Assembly: GCF_014595955.1 (NCBI RefSeq)
Contig: NZ_JABVCF010000013.1
Location: forward strand, 124,676-188,675
Origin: Pseudaminobacter soli (ex Zhang et al. 2022)
GTDB lineage: Bacteria > Pseudomonadota > Alphaproteobacteria > Rhizobiales > Rhizobiaceae
Reading direction: 5' to 3'
DNA: 64,000 nt
The notes under the pieces were generated by a model. The model saw only the letters and a list, made by a program, of their open reading frames with translations. It did not search any database and had not been told where the DNA came from. Shown piece by piece: positions 17,264-25,637 of this stretch. The position numbers and the translations under genes were made by a program. How positions within the stretch are numbered: position 1 is the first letter of the stretch; the number at the start of each line of letters is the position of its first letter.

Positions 17264-19879
17264 ATGGACGTCGTCGTCGTTGAATCGCCTGCGAAGGCAA
17301 AGACCATCAACAAGTATCTCGGCCGCAACTACAAGGTGCTGGCCTCCTACGGCCATGTCCGCGATCTGCCGGCCAAGGACGGATCGGTTCGCCCGGATGA
17401 AGACTTCGCCATGTCCTGGGAGGTCGACGGCCCCTCCTCCAAGCGGCTCAGCGAAATCGCCAAGGCGGTCAAGGAAGCCGACGGCCTGATCCTGGCGACC
17501 GACCCGGATCGCGAGGGCGAGGCGATTTCCTGGCACGTCCTGGAGGTGCTGCAGCAGAAACGCGCGCTGAAGGATAAGCCGGTCAGCCGCGTCGTGTTCA
17601 ACGCCATTACCAAGCAGTCTGTCCTCGACGCGATGGCCAATCCCCGTCAGATCGATGCGCCGCTGGTGGAGGCCTATCTGGCGCGCCGTGCGCTCGACTA
17701 CCTGGTCGGCTTCACGCTTTCGCCGGTGCTGTGGCGCAAGCTGCCTGGGGCGCGCTCGGCAGGGCGCGTCCAGTCGGTGGCGCTGCGGCTCGTCTGCGAC
17801 CGCGAAGCCGAGATCGAGCGCTTTGTCCGCCAGGAATACTGGCAGATCGCCGCCACGTTGAGCACGCCACGGGCCGACACGTTCGAGGCGCGGCTGACGG
17901 GCTTCGAAGGCAAGAAACTGCAGAAGCTCGACATCGCCAACAAGGAGATGGCGGACAACATCAAGGTAATGCTGGAAGGCGCCAGCTTCCGCGCGCTCTC
18001 CGTCGACGCCAAGCCCACCAAGCGCAATCCGGCGCCGCCCTTCACCACCTCCACCTTGCAGCAGGCGGCTTCGTCGCGGCTCGGCTTCCCGGCGGTCCGA
18101 ACCATGCAGGTCGCTCAGCGGCTCTACGAAGGGCTGGACATCGGCGGCGAGACGGCCGGCCTGATCACCTACATGCGAACCGACGGCGTGCAGATGGCGC
18201 CGGAGGCGCTGAGCGCCGCGCGATCGGCGATCTCCAAGGAATTCGGCGACCGCTACCTGCCAGAAAAGCCGCGCTTCTACTCGACCAAGGCCAAGAATGC
18301 GCAGGAGGCGCACGAGGCGATCCGCCCGACGGACTTCTCGCGCACGCCGGCTTCGGTGCGCCAATATCTCGATGCCGACCAGTTCAGGCTCTACGAGATG
18401 ATCTGGAGGCGCGCCATCGCCAGCCAGATGCAACCTGCGGAGATCGAGCGCACGACCGTCGAGATCGAGGCGGTCAACGGCAGCCGGACGGCAACTTTGC
18501 GCGCGGTCGGCTCGGTGATCCGCTTCGACGGCTTCATCGCCGCTTATACCGACCAGAAGGACGAGGATGCGACCGACGACGAGGAAGGTGGCCGGCTGCC
18601 TGAAATCCGCGCCGGCGAGGCACTCGATCGCAAATCGATCCAGGCGACCCAGCATTCCACCGAGCCGCCGCCGCGCTATTCCGAGGCTTCGCTGATCAAG
18701 AAGATGGAAGAGCTCGGCATCGGCCGTCCTTCCACCTACACGGCCATCCTGAAGACGCTCGAGGACCGCGACTACGTCACCATCGACAAGCGCAGGCTGA
18801 TCCCGCAGTCGAAGGGCCGGCTGCTGGCGGCGTTCCTGGAAAGCTTCTTCGCCAAATATGTCGAGTACGACTTCACCGCCGACCTCGAGGAGAAACTCGA
18901 CGAGATCTCCGACGGCAAGCTCGTGTGGAAGGACGTCCTGCGGGATTTCTGGCGCGATTTCTCGGCTGCAATCGACGAGATCAAGGATCTGCGGGTCGGC
19001 GACGTGCTGGACGCGCTGAACGAGGAGCTTGCGCCGCTGATCTTCCCGCCGCGCGGGGACGGGTCGAGCCCGCGCGCCTGCCCCAAATGCGGATCGGGTA
19101 CGCTGTCGCTCAAGCTTGGCAAGTTCGGCGCCTTCATCGGCTGCTCGAACTATCCCGAATGCGGCTATACGCGCCAACTCGGCGAGGCGAACGGCGACGG
19201 CGAGGCCGGTGCCGCGGAAGACGGCACGAAGGTGCTCGGCAACGACCCCTACACGGCTGAAGAGATCACGCTGCGCAACGGTCGCTTCGGCCCGTATGTG
19301 CAGCGGGGCGAAGGCAAGGAGGCCAAGCGCTCGAGCCTGCCCAAGGGCTGGACCGCCGACACGATCGACCACGAGAAGGCGCTGGCGCTGCTTTCCCTCC
19401 CACGCGACGTCGGCAAGCACCCCGAGAGCGGCAAGATGATCTCCGCGGGCCTCGGCCGCTATGGTCCGTTCCTGCTGCACGACGGAACCTACGCAAATCT
19501 GGAGAGTATTGAGGACGTGTTCTCGATCGGCCTCAATCGCGCGGTCTCCGTCATCGCGGAGAAGCAGACCAAGGGTAGAGGTGCACGCGGCGGTACGCCG
19601 GCGGCGTTGAAGACGCTCGGGGACCATCCGGACGGCGGCGCGGTGACGGTCCGCGACGGCCGCTACGGCCCTTATGTGAACTGGGGCAAGGTCAATGCCA
19701 CGATCCCGAAGGGCAAGGACCCGGCCTCCGTCACGCTCGAGGAAGGGCTCGCCCTGGTCGCGGAGCGCGAGGCCAAGACAGGCGGAGGCAAGAAGGCGTC
19801 GGCCAGAAAGCCTGCCGCGAAGGCGAAGGCAGCTTCGGCCAAGGCCAAGAAGCCGGCGTCGCAAAAGAAGAAGGAATGA
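17264..19879 (+). CDS. topA: DNA topoisomerase I
   Basis: 871 residues. An N-terminal Toprim domain (VVVESPAKAKTIN, then DPDREGEAISWH) is followed by the type IA core with the catalytic tyrosine in GLITYMRTDG. A Cys4 zinc ribbon (CPKCGSG ... CSNYPEC, about residue 605-630) and further C-terminal repeat modules of the TOPRIM C-ter type lead to a Lys/Ala-rich tail typical of alphaproteobacterial TopA. It relaxes negative supercoils. An alternative ATG ten bases upstream is out of frame. rnr begins six bases after the stop. Confidence 0.97.
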   Translation: MDVVVVESPAKAKTINKYLGRNYKVLASYGHVRDLPAKDGSVRPDEDFAMSWEVDGPSSKRLSEIAKAVKEADGLILATDPDREGEAISWHVLEVLQQKRALKDKPVSRVVFNAITKQSVLDAMANPRQIDAPLVEAYLARRALDYLVGFTLSPVLWRKLPGARSAGRVQSVALRLVCDREAEIERFVRQEYWQIAATLSTPRADTFEARLTGFEGKKLQKLDIANKEMADNIKVMLEGASFRALSVDAKPTKRNPAPPFTTSTLQQAASSRLGFPAVRTMQVAQRLYEGLDIGGETAGLITYMRTDGVQMAPEALSAARSAISKEFGDRYLPEKPRFYSTKAKNAQEAHEAIRPTDFSRTPASVRQYLDADQFRLYEMIWRRAIASQMQPAEIERTTVEIEAVNGSRTATLRAVGSVIRFDGFIAAYTDQKDEDATDDEEGGRLPEIRAGEALDRKSIQATQHSTEPPPRYSEASLIKKMEELGIGRPSTYTAILKTLEDRDYVTIDKRRLIPQSKGRLLAAFLESFFAKYVEYDFTADLEEKLDEISDGKLVWKDVLRDFWRDFSAAIDEIKDLRVGDVLDALNEELAPLIFPPRGDGSSPRACPKCGSGTLSLKLGKFGAFIGCSNYPECGYTRQLGEANGDGEAGAAEDGTKVLGNDPYTAEEITLRNGRFGPYVQRGEGKEAKRSSLPKGWTADTIDHEKALALLSLPRDVGKHPESGKMISAGLGRYGPFLLHDGTYANLESIEDVFSIGLNRAVSVIAEKQTKGRGARGGTPAALKTLGDHPDGGAVTVRDGRYGPYVNWGKVNATIPKGKDPASVTLEEGLALVAEREAKTGGGKKASARKPAAKAKAASAKAKKPASQKKKE

Positions 19880-19885
19880 CGTCCT

Positions 19886-22210
19886 TTGGCGCGCAGATCG
19901 GGTTCCGAGAGGGATGAACGAGGCAAGGCTCCGGCTTACGGACCCGGCGCGCACCCCAGAACCGCAGGCGACTACCGCCCAACCCGCGACCAATTGCTCG
20001 CCTATATCGAGGAGAACCCCGACAGCGGCAAGCGCGAGATCGCACGCGCCTTCTCCCTGAGGAGCTCAGATCGCATCTGGCTGAAGGACACGCTCGCTGA
20101 ACTGCAGGACGAAGGAGTGCTGGAGCGCAAGAAGAAGCGCGTCAGCCGCAGGGGCGCCCTGCCCCCGGTCGCGGTCCTCGACATCTTCTCGCGCGATACC
20201 GACGGCGTGCTGCTCGCCCGTCCCACCGAGGGCAATGACGGCTCGGAGGTTCCGATCGTGGTGGCGATCCGGACCGCCAAGAACGCCCGCGGCCCGGCGC
20301 CGGGCGTCGGCGACCGGGTCCTGGCGAAGACCTTCCGAAACAAGGACGAACACGGCGTCGCCTATACCGGCCGCGTCATGAAGGTGTTCGAGAAGCGCGC
20401 CAATCTCGCGCTCGGCGTGCTGCGCGAACTCTCCGGCGGCCGCCTGCGGGTGGTGCCGGTGGAGCGCAACAAGCCTGAATTCGAACTCGCGGAAGAGCAC
20501 AGGGGCGATGCTCGGGACGGCGACCTCGTGGAGGTCGAGACGGGACGCTCCACCCGTTACGGGCTGCCGCAGGCGAAGGTTATGTCGGTCGTCGGATCGC
20601 TTACTTCCGAGAAGGCGGTCTCGATGATCGCCATCCATGCGCATGGAATCCCGCACGTCTTCCCGAACGAGGCGCTCGCCGAAGCCGAAGCCGCACAGCC
20701 GGCAGGCATGGAAGGCCACGAGGACTGGCGCGAACTGCCGCTGGTCACAATCGATCCGGCCGACGCAAAGGACCATGACGACGCGGTCCATGCCGCGCGC
20801 GACGACGATCCCCGCAATTCGGGCGGCGTGGTCGTCACCGTCGCGATCGCGGACGTTGCCTCCTATGTGCGGCCGGGCAGCGCGCTCGACCGCGAGGCGC
20901 TGAACCGGGGCAACTCGGTCTATTTCCCCGACCGGGTCGTTCCGATGCTGCCGGAGCGCATCTCCAACGATCTCTGTTCTCTCAAGGAGGGCGTCGACCG
21001 GCCAGCACTCGCGGTGCGCATGGTGTTCTCGGCCGAGGGGCAGAAGCTGCGCCACAGCTTCCATCGGATCATGATGCGCTCCGTTGCGCGCCTCTCCTAC
21101 AGCCAAGCGCAGGCGGCGATTGACGGCGCTGCCGACGAAAAGACGGCTCCCATCCTGGACAGCGTGCTGAAGCCGCTATGGCAAGGCTATGACGTGCTTC
21201 ACCGGGGGCGCGAGAAGCGCCAGCCGCTCGAACTGGATCTGCCGGAGCGCAAGATCCTGCTACGCCCAGACGGCACGGTCGACCGCGTCATCGTCCCGGA
21301 GCGCCTCGAGGCGCACAAGCTCATCGAAGAGTTCATGATCCAGGCCAATGTGGCTGCCGCCGAGACCCTGGAGGCCAAGCGGCAGAAGCTGGTGTACCGG
21401 GTCCACGACTCGCCGTCGCCGGTGAAGCAGGAATCGCTGCGCGAGTTCCTGAAGTCGATCGGCATCTCTCTAGCGCGCGGCGCGGACCTCAGGACCTCCA
21501 GTTTCAACAATATCCTGGACCGCGTGCGCGACAGCGAGCATGAAGCGCTGGTCAACGAGATCGTACTGCGCACGCAGAGCCAGGCGGTCTATTCGCCGGA
21601 CAATCTCGGCCATTTCGGCCTGAACCTGCACCGCTATGCGCACTTCACCTCGCCGATCCGCCGCTATGCGGACCTGATCGTCCACCGCGCGCTGATTTCG
21701 GCGCTGCGACTCGGCAAGGACGGCCTCACGCAGACTGAAGAGGAGCGGCTCGACGACATCTCCGAACTGATCTCCGCTACCGAGCGGCGGGCGATGGCCG
21801 CCGAGCGCGAGACGGTCGATCGCCTGATCGCGGCGCATCTTGCCGAACAGATCGACGGAGAGTTCGACGGCCGCGTTTCCGGCGTCACCAATGCGGGACT
21901 ATTTGTCCAATTGCCGCAGTATGGCACGGACGGTTTTATCCCTGTGGCGACTCTCGGGGACGACTACTATGTATTCGACGAGACGAGACGGGCCCTCGTG
22001 GGCCAGCAGTCGGGGACGGGATACCAACTGGCAGACCAGGTCAGGGTGAAACTTGTGGAAGTGGCGCCGCTCGCGGGCGCGCTGCGCTTCGAGATGCTGA
22101 GCGAACCGAAACCATTGCCGGGCGCGAGGCGTTCGTTTCACAAGGCCAAGGTGGCGCAGAGGCGCCAGCGCGGATCGTCGCCGAAACCGGGACAACGCCG
22201 CAGGAGATGA
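19886..22210 (+). CDS. rnr: Ribonuclease R
   Basis: 774 residues from a TTG start six bases after topA; MARRSGS is a plausible N-terminus and no in-frame ATG precedes the conserved region. Order: a winged-helix N-terminal part (about 35-85), cold-shock OB folds, the RNB catalytic domain with the Asp cluster in DPADAKDHDDAVHA and the motif FTSPIRRYADLIVHR, an S1 domain (DGRVSGVTNAGLFVQL), and a basic tail. It is a 3'-5' exoribonuclease able to degrade structured RNA. Its stop overlaps the DUF983 start (ATGA). Confidence 0.95.
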   Translation: MARRSGSERDERGKAPAYGPGAHPRTAGDYRPTRDQLLAYIEENPDSGKREIARAFSLRSSDRIWLKDTLAELQDEGVLERKKKRVSRRGALPPVAVLDIFSRDTDGVLLARPTEGNDGSEVPIVVAIRTAKNARGPAPGVGDRVLAKTFRNKDEHGVAYTGRVMKVFEKRANLALGVLRELSGGRLRVVPVERNKPEFELAEEHRGDARDGDLVEVETGRSTRYGLPQAKVMSVVGSLTSEKAVSMIAIHAHGIPHVFPNEALAEAEAAQPAGMEGHEDWRELPLVTIDPADAKDHDDAVHAARDDDPRNSGGVVVTVAIADVASYVRPGSALDREALNRGNSVYFPDRVVPMLPERISNDLCSLKEGVDRPALAVRMVFSAEGQKLRHSFHRIMMRSVARLSYSQAQAAIDGAADEKTAPILDSVLKPLWQGYDVLHRGREKRQPLELDLPERKILLRPDGTVDRVIVPERLEAHKLIEEFMIQANVAAAETLEAKRQKLVYRVHDSPSPVKQESLREFLKSIGISLARGADLRTSSFNNILDRVRDSEHEALVNEIVLRTQSQAVYSPDNLGHFGLNLHRYAHFTSPIRRYADLIVHRALISALRLGKDGLTQTEEERLDDISELISATERRAMAAERETVDRLIAAHLAEQIDGEFDGRVSGVTNAGLFVQLPQYGTDGFIPVATLGDDYYVFDETRRALVGQQSGTGYQLADQVRVKLVEVAPLAGALRFEMLSEPKPLPGARRSFHKAKVAQRRQRGSSPKPGQRRRR

Positions 22211-22656
22211 TCATGGAAGAACAAGTTTTCGGCGGCGAGCACCATTCCGGCCGTCCTGCGCGCTCGCTAGGGACCGCGATGAAGCGCGGAATGCTCGGAT
22301 GCTGCCCGAACTGCGGCAAGGGCCGGCTCTTCCGATCCTTCCTCAAGATCGTCGACCATTGCGAAGTCTGCGGCGAGGCGATGCATCATCATCGCGCCGA
22401 CGACCTGCCGGCCTATCTGGTGGTCGTGATTCTCGGCCATATCATCGTCGCCGCCGCCATGACCGTCGAGCAATCGACGACGCTGTCACTGCCGCAGCAC
22501 CTGGCGATCTGGATACCGCTGACGATCGTGCTCTGCGTGGCAATGCTGCGCCCCGTCAAAGGTGCGGTGGTGGGGCTGCAATGGGCGCTCTACATGCACG
22601 GATTCAGCGGCCGTGCCGACGCGCTCGATTCGCATCCGGAGATCGAGCACCGGTAA
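22207..22656 (+). CDS. DUF983 membrane protein with zinc-ribbon-like N-terminus
   Basis: 149 residues. Two CxxC pairs (CCPNCGKG and HCEVCGEA) before residue 60 resemble a zinc ribbon and are characteristic of DUF983; two membrane segments follow (about 70-90 and 100-120). It overlaps rnr by four bases. The ATG at 22213 is an alternative start. Function unknown; the rnr-DUF983-NUDIX order is common in related genomes as far as I recall. Confidence 0.88.
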   Translation: MIMEEQVFGGEHHSGRPARSLGTAMKRGMLGCCPNCGKGRLFRSFLKIVDHCEVCGEAMHHHRADDLPAYLVVVILGHIIVAAAMTVEQSTTLSLPQHLAIWIPLTIVLCVAMLRPVKGAVVGLQWALYMHGFSGRADALDSHPEIEHR

Positions 22657-22704
22657 CCGAAATTCACGGGTACATCTGCCACATTGCCTGATTAGGAAGC
22701 CCGA

Positions 22705-23439
22705 ATGGACGGGATGACCAGAAGCGAGGTGGACAGAGCGGACGCGAAGGATTTCGCCTTAGGCGCGGGGCCATTGCGGCCGCGCGACGCCGCCACGTTG
22801 ATTCTGCTGGACCGGGAAGACGGCGAGACGCGCGTGCTTCTGGGCCGCCGGCACGCCCGCCATGCCTTCATGCCTGGAAAATTCGTGTTTCCCGGCGGGC
22901 GCACCGACCCCGACGATGCCCGGGTGCCGGTCAGCGAAGGCTTGCACCCCTCGGATGCGGCCAAGCTCTCCGCCGGCCGGACCACCCCTGCCCGCGCCCG
23001 CGCCATCGCGCTTTCCGCCATTCGCGAGACCTATGAAGAGGCCGGTCTGTTGATCGGGCGAAGAACCTCGTTCGAGACGACAAAGGCAGGCTGGCGAGGT
23101 TTCGTCGAGCATGGCGTGGCGCCTTCGCTCTCCGGGCTGCGCTATGTCGCCCGTGCGATCACGCCGCCCGGCCGCGTGCGCCGGTTCGACACCCGCTTCC
23201 TGGCCGCCTGGCGCCACGACGTTGCCGTAGAGCTCGCGCAAGGAGGGCCGGCAGAAGAACTCGAGGAACTGGCCTGGATGCCTATAGAGGAGGCCATTGA
23301 AGCCGACGTACCGGCGATCACGCGAACGATCCTGGGCGAACTTCGCGAGCGCCTCGCGGCCGATCCCCTGCTCGTGCCGGGGGCTCCCATACCATTCTAC
23401 CGAATGGTACGGGGCCGCTTCGTGCGCCACGTCCTGTAA
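22705..23439 (+). CDS. NUDIX hydrolase
   Basis: 244 residues. The Nudix helix is present as RETYEEAGLLIG, although the upstream Gly and Glu of the full box are replaced, as in NUDT7/8/19-like members. It resembles the FMPGKFVFPGGRTDPDD-type branch with a C-terminal extension. Likely a (di)nucleotide or CoA-derivative pyrophosphatase; the substrate cannot be assigned. It is 48 bp after DUF983 and 24 bp before the MFS gene. Confidence 0.88.
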   Translation: MDGMTRSEVDRADAKDFALGAGPLRPRDAATLILLDREDGETRVLLGRRHARHAFMPGKFVFPGGRTDPDDARVPVSEGLHPSDAAKLSAGRTTPARARAIALSAIRETYEEAGLLIGRRTSFETTKAGWRGFVEHGVAPSLSGLRYVARAITPPGRVRRFDTRFLAAWRHDVAVELAQGGPAEELEELAWMPIEEAIEADVPAITRTILGELRERLAADPLLVPGAPIPFYRMVRGRFVRHVL

Positions 23440-23463
23440 CTTTGAAGCTGCCGTTCGAGTCAA

Positions 23464-24669
23464 ATGCCAGACGACGCTCACATTGTCGCCAGCAACAAGA
23501 TTGAAGGTGAACACGCCGGCACCCGCTGGCTGGCGCTGACGGCAGCAATCGCCTCGATCAGCGTGGTCGGCATCGCCATTGGGCTCGGCATGCCGCTGCT
23601 CAGCATCATTCTCGAGAATCGCGGCCATTCGGCGAGCATGATCGGGCTCAACACCGCCGTCGCCGGGCTTGCCTCGATCGCAGGCGCCCCCATGGCCACG
23701 CCGCTCGCAATGCGTTTCGGCACGGTCTGGACGATGGTCGCCATGATCATCGTAGGGGCGCTCGCCTTCATGGGCTTCTACTTCGCGACCGCCTTCTGGA
23801 TGTGGTTCCCGCTGCGCGTGGCGCTGCATATTGCGCTGACCATCCTCTTCATCCTCTCCGAATTCTGGATTTCCTCCTCCGCCCCGCCGCACCGACGCGG
23901 CTTCGTCTTGGGCATCTACGCAACCGTGCTCTCGCTCGGCTTTGCGGCCGGCCCCTGGCTGTTCTCGCAGATCGGCAGCAGCGGCTTCGCGCCGTTCGGA
24001 ACAGTTTTCGTGCTGGTTATGGTTGCGGTGATCCCTGTCGCCGCCGCCTGGCGCGAGAGCCCGGTGCTGCACCCCAGCGGCGACGAAGGGGGACATTTCC
24101 TGCGCTACATCTGGCTGGTCCCGACCGCGACCGCCGCGGTGCTGGTGTTCGGCGCCGTGGAGACTGGGGGCTTTGCGCTCTTCCCCGTCTACGGGTCCCG
24201 GAGCGGCTATTCGGAAGGCGATGCCGCCCTGCTGCTCACCATGATCGGATTGGGCAACGTGCTGCTGCAGATCCCGATCGGCATGCTCAGCGACCGCATC
24301 GGCGACAGGCGATATCTTCTGCTCGTTTGCGCGATCGTCGGCCTGATGGGGATGCTGCTTCTTCCATCCATCGCGCACAACTGGCATCTGCTGGCAGCGG
24401 TGCTGTTCGTCTGGGGCGGCGTTGTTGCGGCGCTATACACGATCGGACTGGCGCATCTCGGATCGCGTCTGTCCGGCCATGAGCTTGCAAACGCCAACGC
24501 CGCCTTCGTTCTGTGCTACGGGCTCGGAATGGTGATCGGGCCTCAGGCGATCGGGCTGGGCATGGACATGTTCGGCAAGGAGGGTTTCGCCTGGGCGCTG
24601 GCGTCGATGTTCGTCTTCTACATCGTCGTTGCCTGCTGGCGCATCTTCGGGCGGGCCCGCAGCTCTTGA
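23464..24669 (+). CDS. MFS transporter
   Basis: 401 residues with about twelve membrane segments. Motifs include SDRIGDRRYLLL (MFS motif A in the second half) and an N-terminal half with GLGMPLLSIILENRG. The arrangement recalls the YcaD/YfkF type of drug/sugar-like permeases, but the substrate is unknown. It follows the NUDIX gene closely. Its stop codon lies inside the predicted rpmG promoter. Confidence 0.88.
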   Translation: MPDDAHIVASNKIEGEHAGTRWLALTAAIASISVVGIAIGLGMPLLSIILENRGHSASMIGLNTAVAGLASIAGAPMATPLAMRFGTVWTMVAMIIVGALAFMGFYFATAFWMWFPLRVALHIALTILFILSEFWISSSAPPHRRGFVLGIYATVLSLGFAAGPWLFSQIGSSGFAPFGTVFVLVMVAVIPVAAAWRESPVLHPSGDEGGHFLRYIWLVPTATAAVLVFGAVETGGFALFPVYGSRSGYSEGDAALLLTMIGLGNVLLQIPIGMLSDRIGDRRYLLLVCAIVGLMGMLLLPSIAHNWHLLAAVLFVWGGVVAALYTIGLAHLGSRLSGHELANANAAFVLCYGLGMVIGPQAIGLGMDMFGKEGFAWALASMFVFYIVVACWRIFGRARSS

Positions 24670-24693
24670 CATTCCGGCCATGACCTTTATGTG
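24666..24693 (+). promoter_or_regulatory. Predicted promoter of rpmG
   Basis: A perfect TTGACA (24666-24671) and TATGTG (24688-24693) are 16 bases apart, about 75 bases before the rpmG ATG. The -35 box overlaps the MFS stop codon. The position and the -35 match make this one of the better promoters in the window. Confidence 0.6.
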
Positions 24694-24767
24694 TCCGGCC
24701 TGATTTCCGCGCCGGGGCCGCCGCCCTTCGAGGCGGTCAAACCCAGTCAGTCGAACGGAAGAAAACG

Positions 24768-24935
24768 ATGGCAAAAGCCGCGAACATCAAGATCAAGCTG
24801 CTGTCCACCGCAGACACCGGCTTCTTCTACGTGACCAGCAAGAACAGCCGTACCAAGACCGAGAAGCTCTCGTTCCGCAAGTACGACCCGATTGCGAAGA
24901 AGCACGTCGAGTTCAAGGAAACGAAGATAAAGTAA
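24768..24935 (+). CDS. rpmG: Large ribosomal subunit protein bL33
   Basis: 55 residues: it opens [14 protein letters not shown], with the conserved [20 protein letters not shown] core and a [11 protein letters not shown] ending. It is the zinc-independent form, with no cysteines. Part of the 50S subunit near the E site. A GGAAG ribosome site lies eight bases before the ATG, and a strong terminator follows. Confidence 0.97.
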   Translation: MAKAANIKIKLLSTADTGFFYVTSKNSRTKTEKLSFRKYDPIAKKHVEFKETKIK

Positions 24936-24962
24936 TCTTCGCATCCGCGACCGAAGCCGTTG

Positions 24963-24983
24963 AGCCGCCGCAAGGCGGCTTTT
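24963..24983 (+). terminator. Rho-independent terminator of rpmG
   Basis: AGCCGCC (24963-24969), a GCAA tetraloop and GGCGGCT (24974-24980) run into a short T stretch. The stem is perfect and sits 27 bases after the rpmG stop. Confidence 0.85.
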
Positions 24984-25069
24984 CGCGTTTCTGGGGAGTG
25001 CGTAGAGAGGCGAGCCTCTTCCGCCAGTCGTAGCGACTTTCGCCACTAGCCAAGTCCGCCCATGCATTC

Positions 25070-25104
25070 GTCATCCTCGGGCTTGACCCGAGGATCCATG
25101 CCGG
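25070..25104. repeat. Rhizobial intergenic palindrome (ATCCTCGGG...CCCGAGGAT)
   Basis: A perfect 9-bp stem, 25073-25081 with 25087-25095, around the loop CTTGA, flanked by GTC and CCATGCC. Closely similar elements are scattered between genes in many Rhizobiales genomes. Confidence 0.75.
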
Positions 25105-25210
25105 AACCAAACGGCTGTGCGCTGGCGTCGCTGATCAGGACGGAATGGAAAGCAACGCGCAGCTGCCCGTTTCCTTCCACGCAGGAGCGCTGCCGGACAG
25201 TCACGGCATA

Positions 25211-25266
25211 AATCCTGGGGTCTCCGCGACGCCGCTACGCGGCTGCTCCGCCCTAAGATGACGATG
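25211..25266. repeat. Second intergenic repeat with GCCGC/GCGGC hairpin
   Basis: The block begins AATCCTGGGGTCTCC and ends CCTAAGATGACGA. In its centre GCCGC (25231-25235) pairs with GCGGC (25239-25243). It looks like a decayed copy of another repeat family often paired with the preceding palindrome. Confidence 0.55.
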
Positions 25267-25283
25267 GAGAGGGAAAATTCGGG

Positions 25284-25343
25284 GGCCGGTCGGCAATCTG
25301 GCAGCGGTACGAGGAGGCCACTATGCGCCAGTGCCGACCGGCC
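25284..25343. repeat. Long inverted repeat, 12-bp perfect arms
   Basis: GGCCGGTCGGCA (25284-25295) and TGCCGACCGGCC (25332-25343) are exact reverse complements with a 36-base loop, and further matches (CTGGC/GCCAG) extend the arms inwards. No T-run follows. It is unrelated to the two repeats before it. Confidence 0.7.
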
Positions 25344-25637
25344 GACCCCACGGACCCAGGAGATGCGGCGGACCTGAGCATCATGGGGTAACTGGACGAT
25401 TCAGCTGGTATCGGGGCGGTCCCAGCCCCTTCTGCTCTGAGATCATCGTCGCTCAGCAACAGTGGAAAATCAAGGAATTCTTAACCAATCCTCCCGAATC
25501 AATCCGAATAAGGTAAACGGTAGCGGGCCGATTGTGGCCCGAAGCGGGCGGAATCACGCTAGCTCCTCAGGATCAGGGTTCTTGGCGGGGTTTCACAGAT
25601 TAGTGCGCCCAGACACACTGAACTTTTCGGCCATTGT

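Larger units (their letters stand above)
24984..25637. other. Repeat-rich gap without a convincing gene
   Basis: About 650 bp between the rpmG terminator and the end of pleD. It contains two known-looking rhizobial intergenic repeats and one long inverted repeat, listed separately. From about 25440 to 25640 the sequence becomes less G+C-rich and shows no ORF with coding character. An untranslated RNA is possible but unsupported. Confidence 0.6.

Noticed and set aside
17261-19993. 910-codon open frame opposite topA
   Set aside because: Shadow of topA codon structure; its Arg/Leu/Asp-rich sequence has no domain, and topA is certain.
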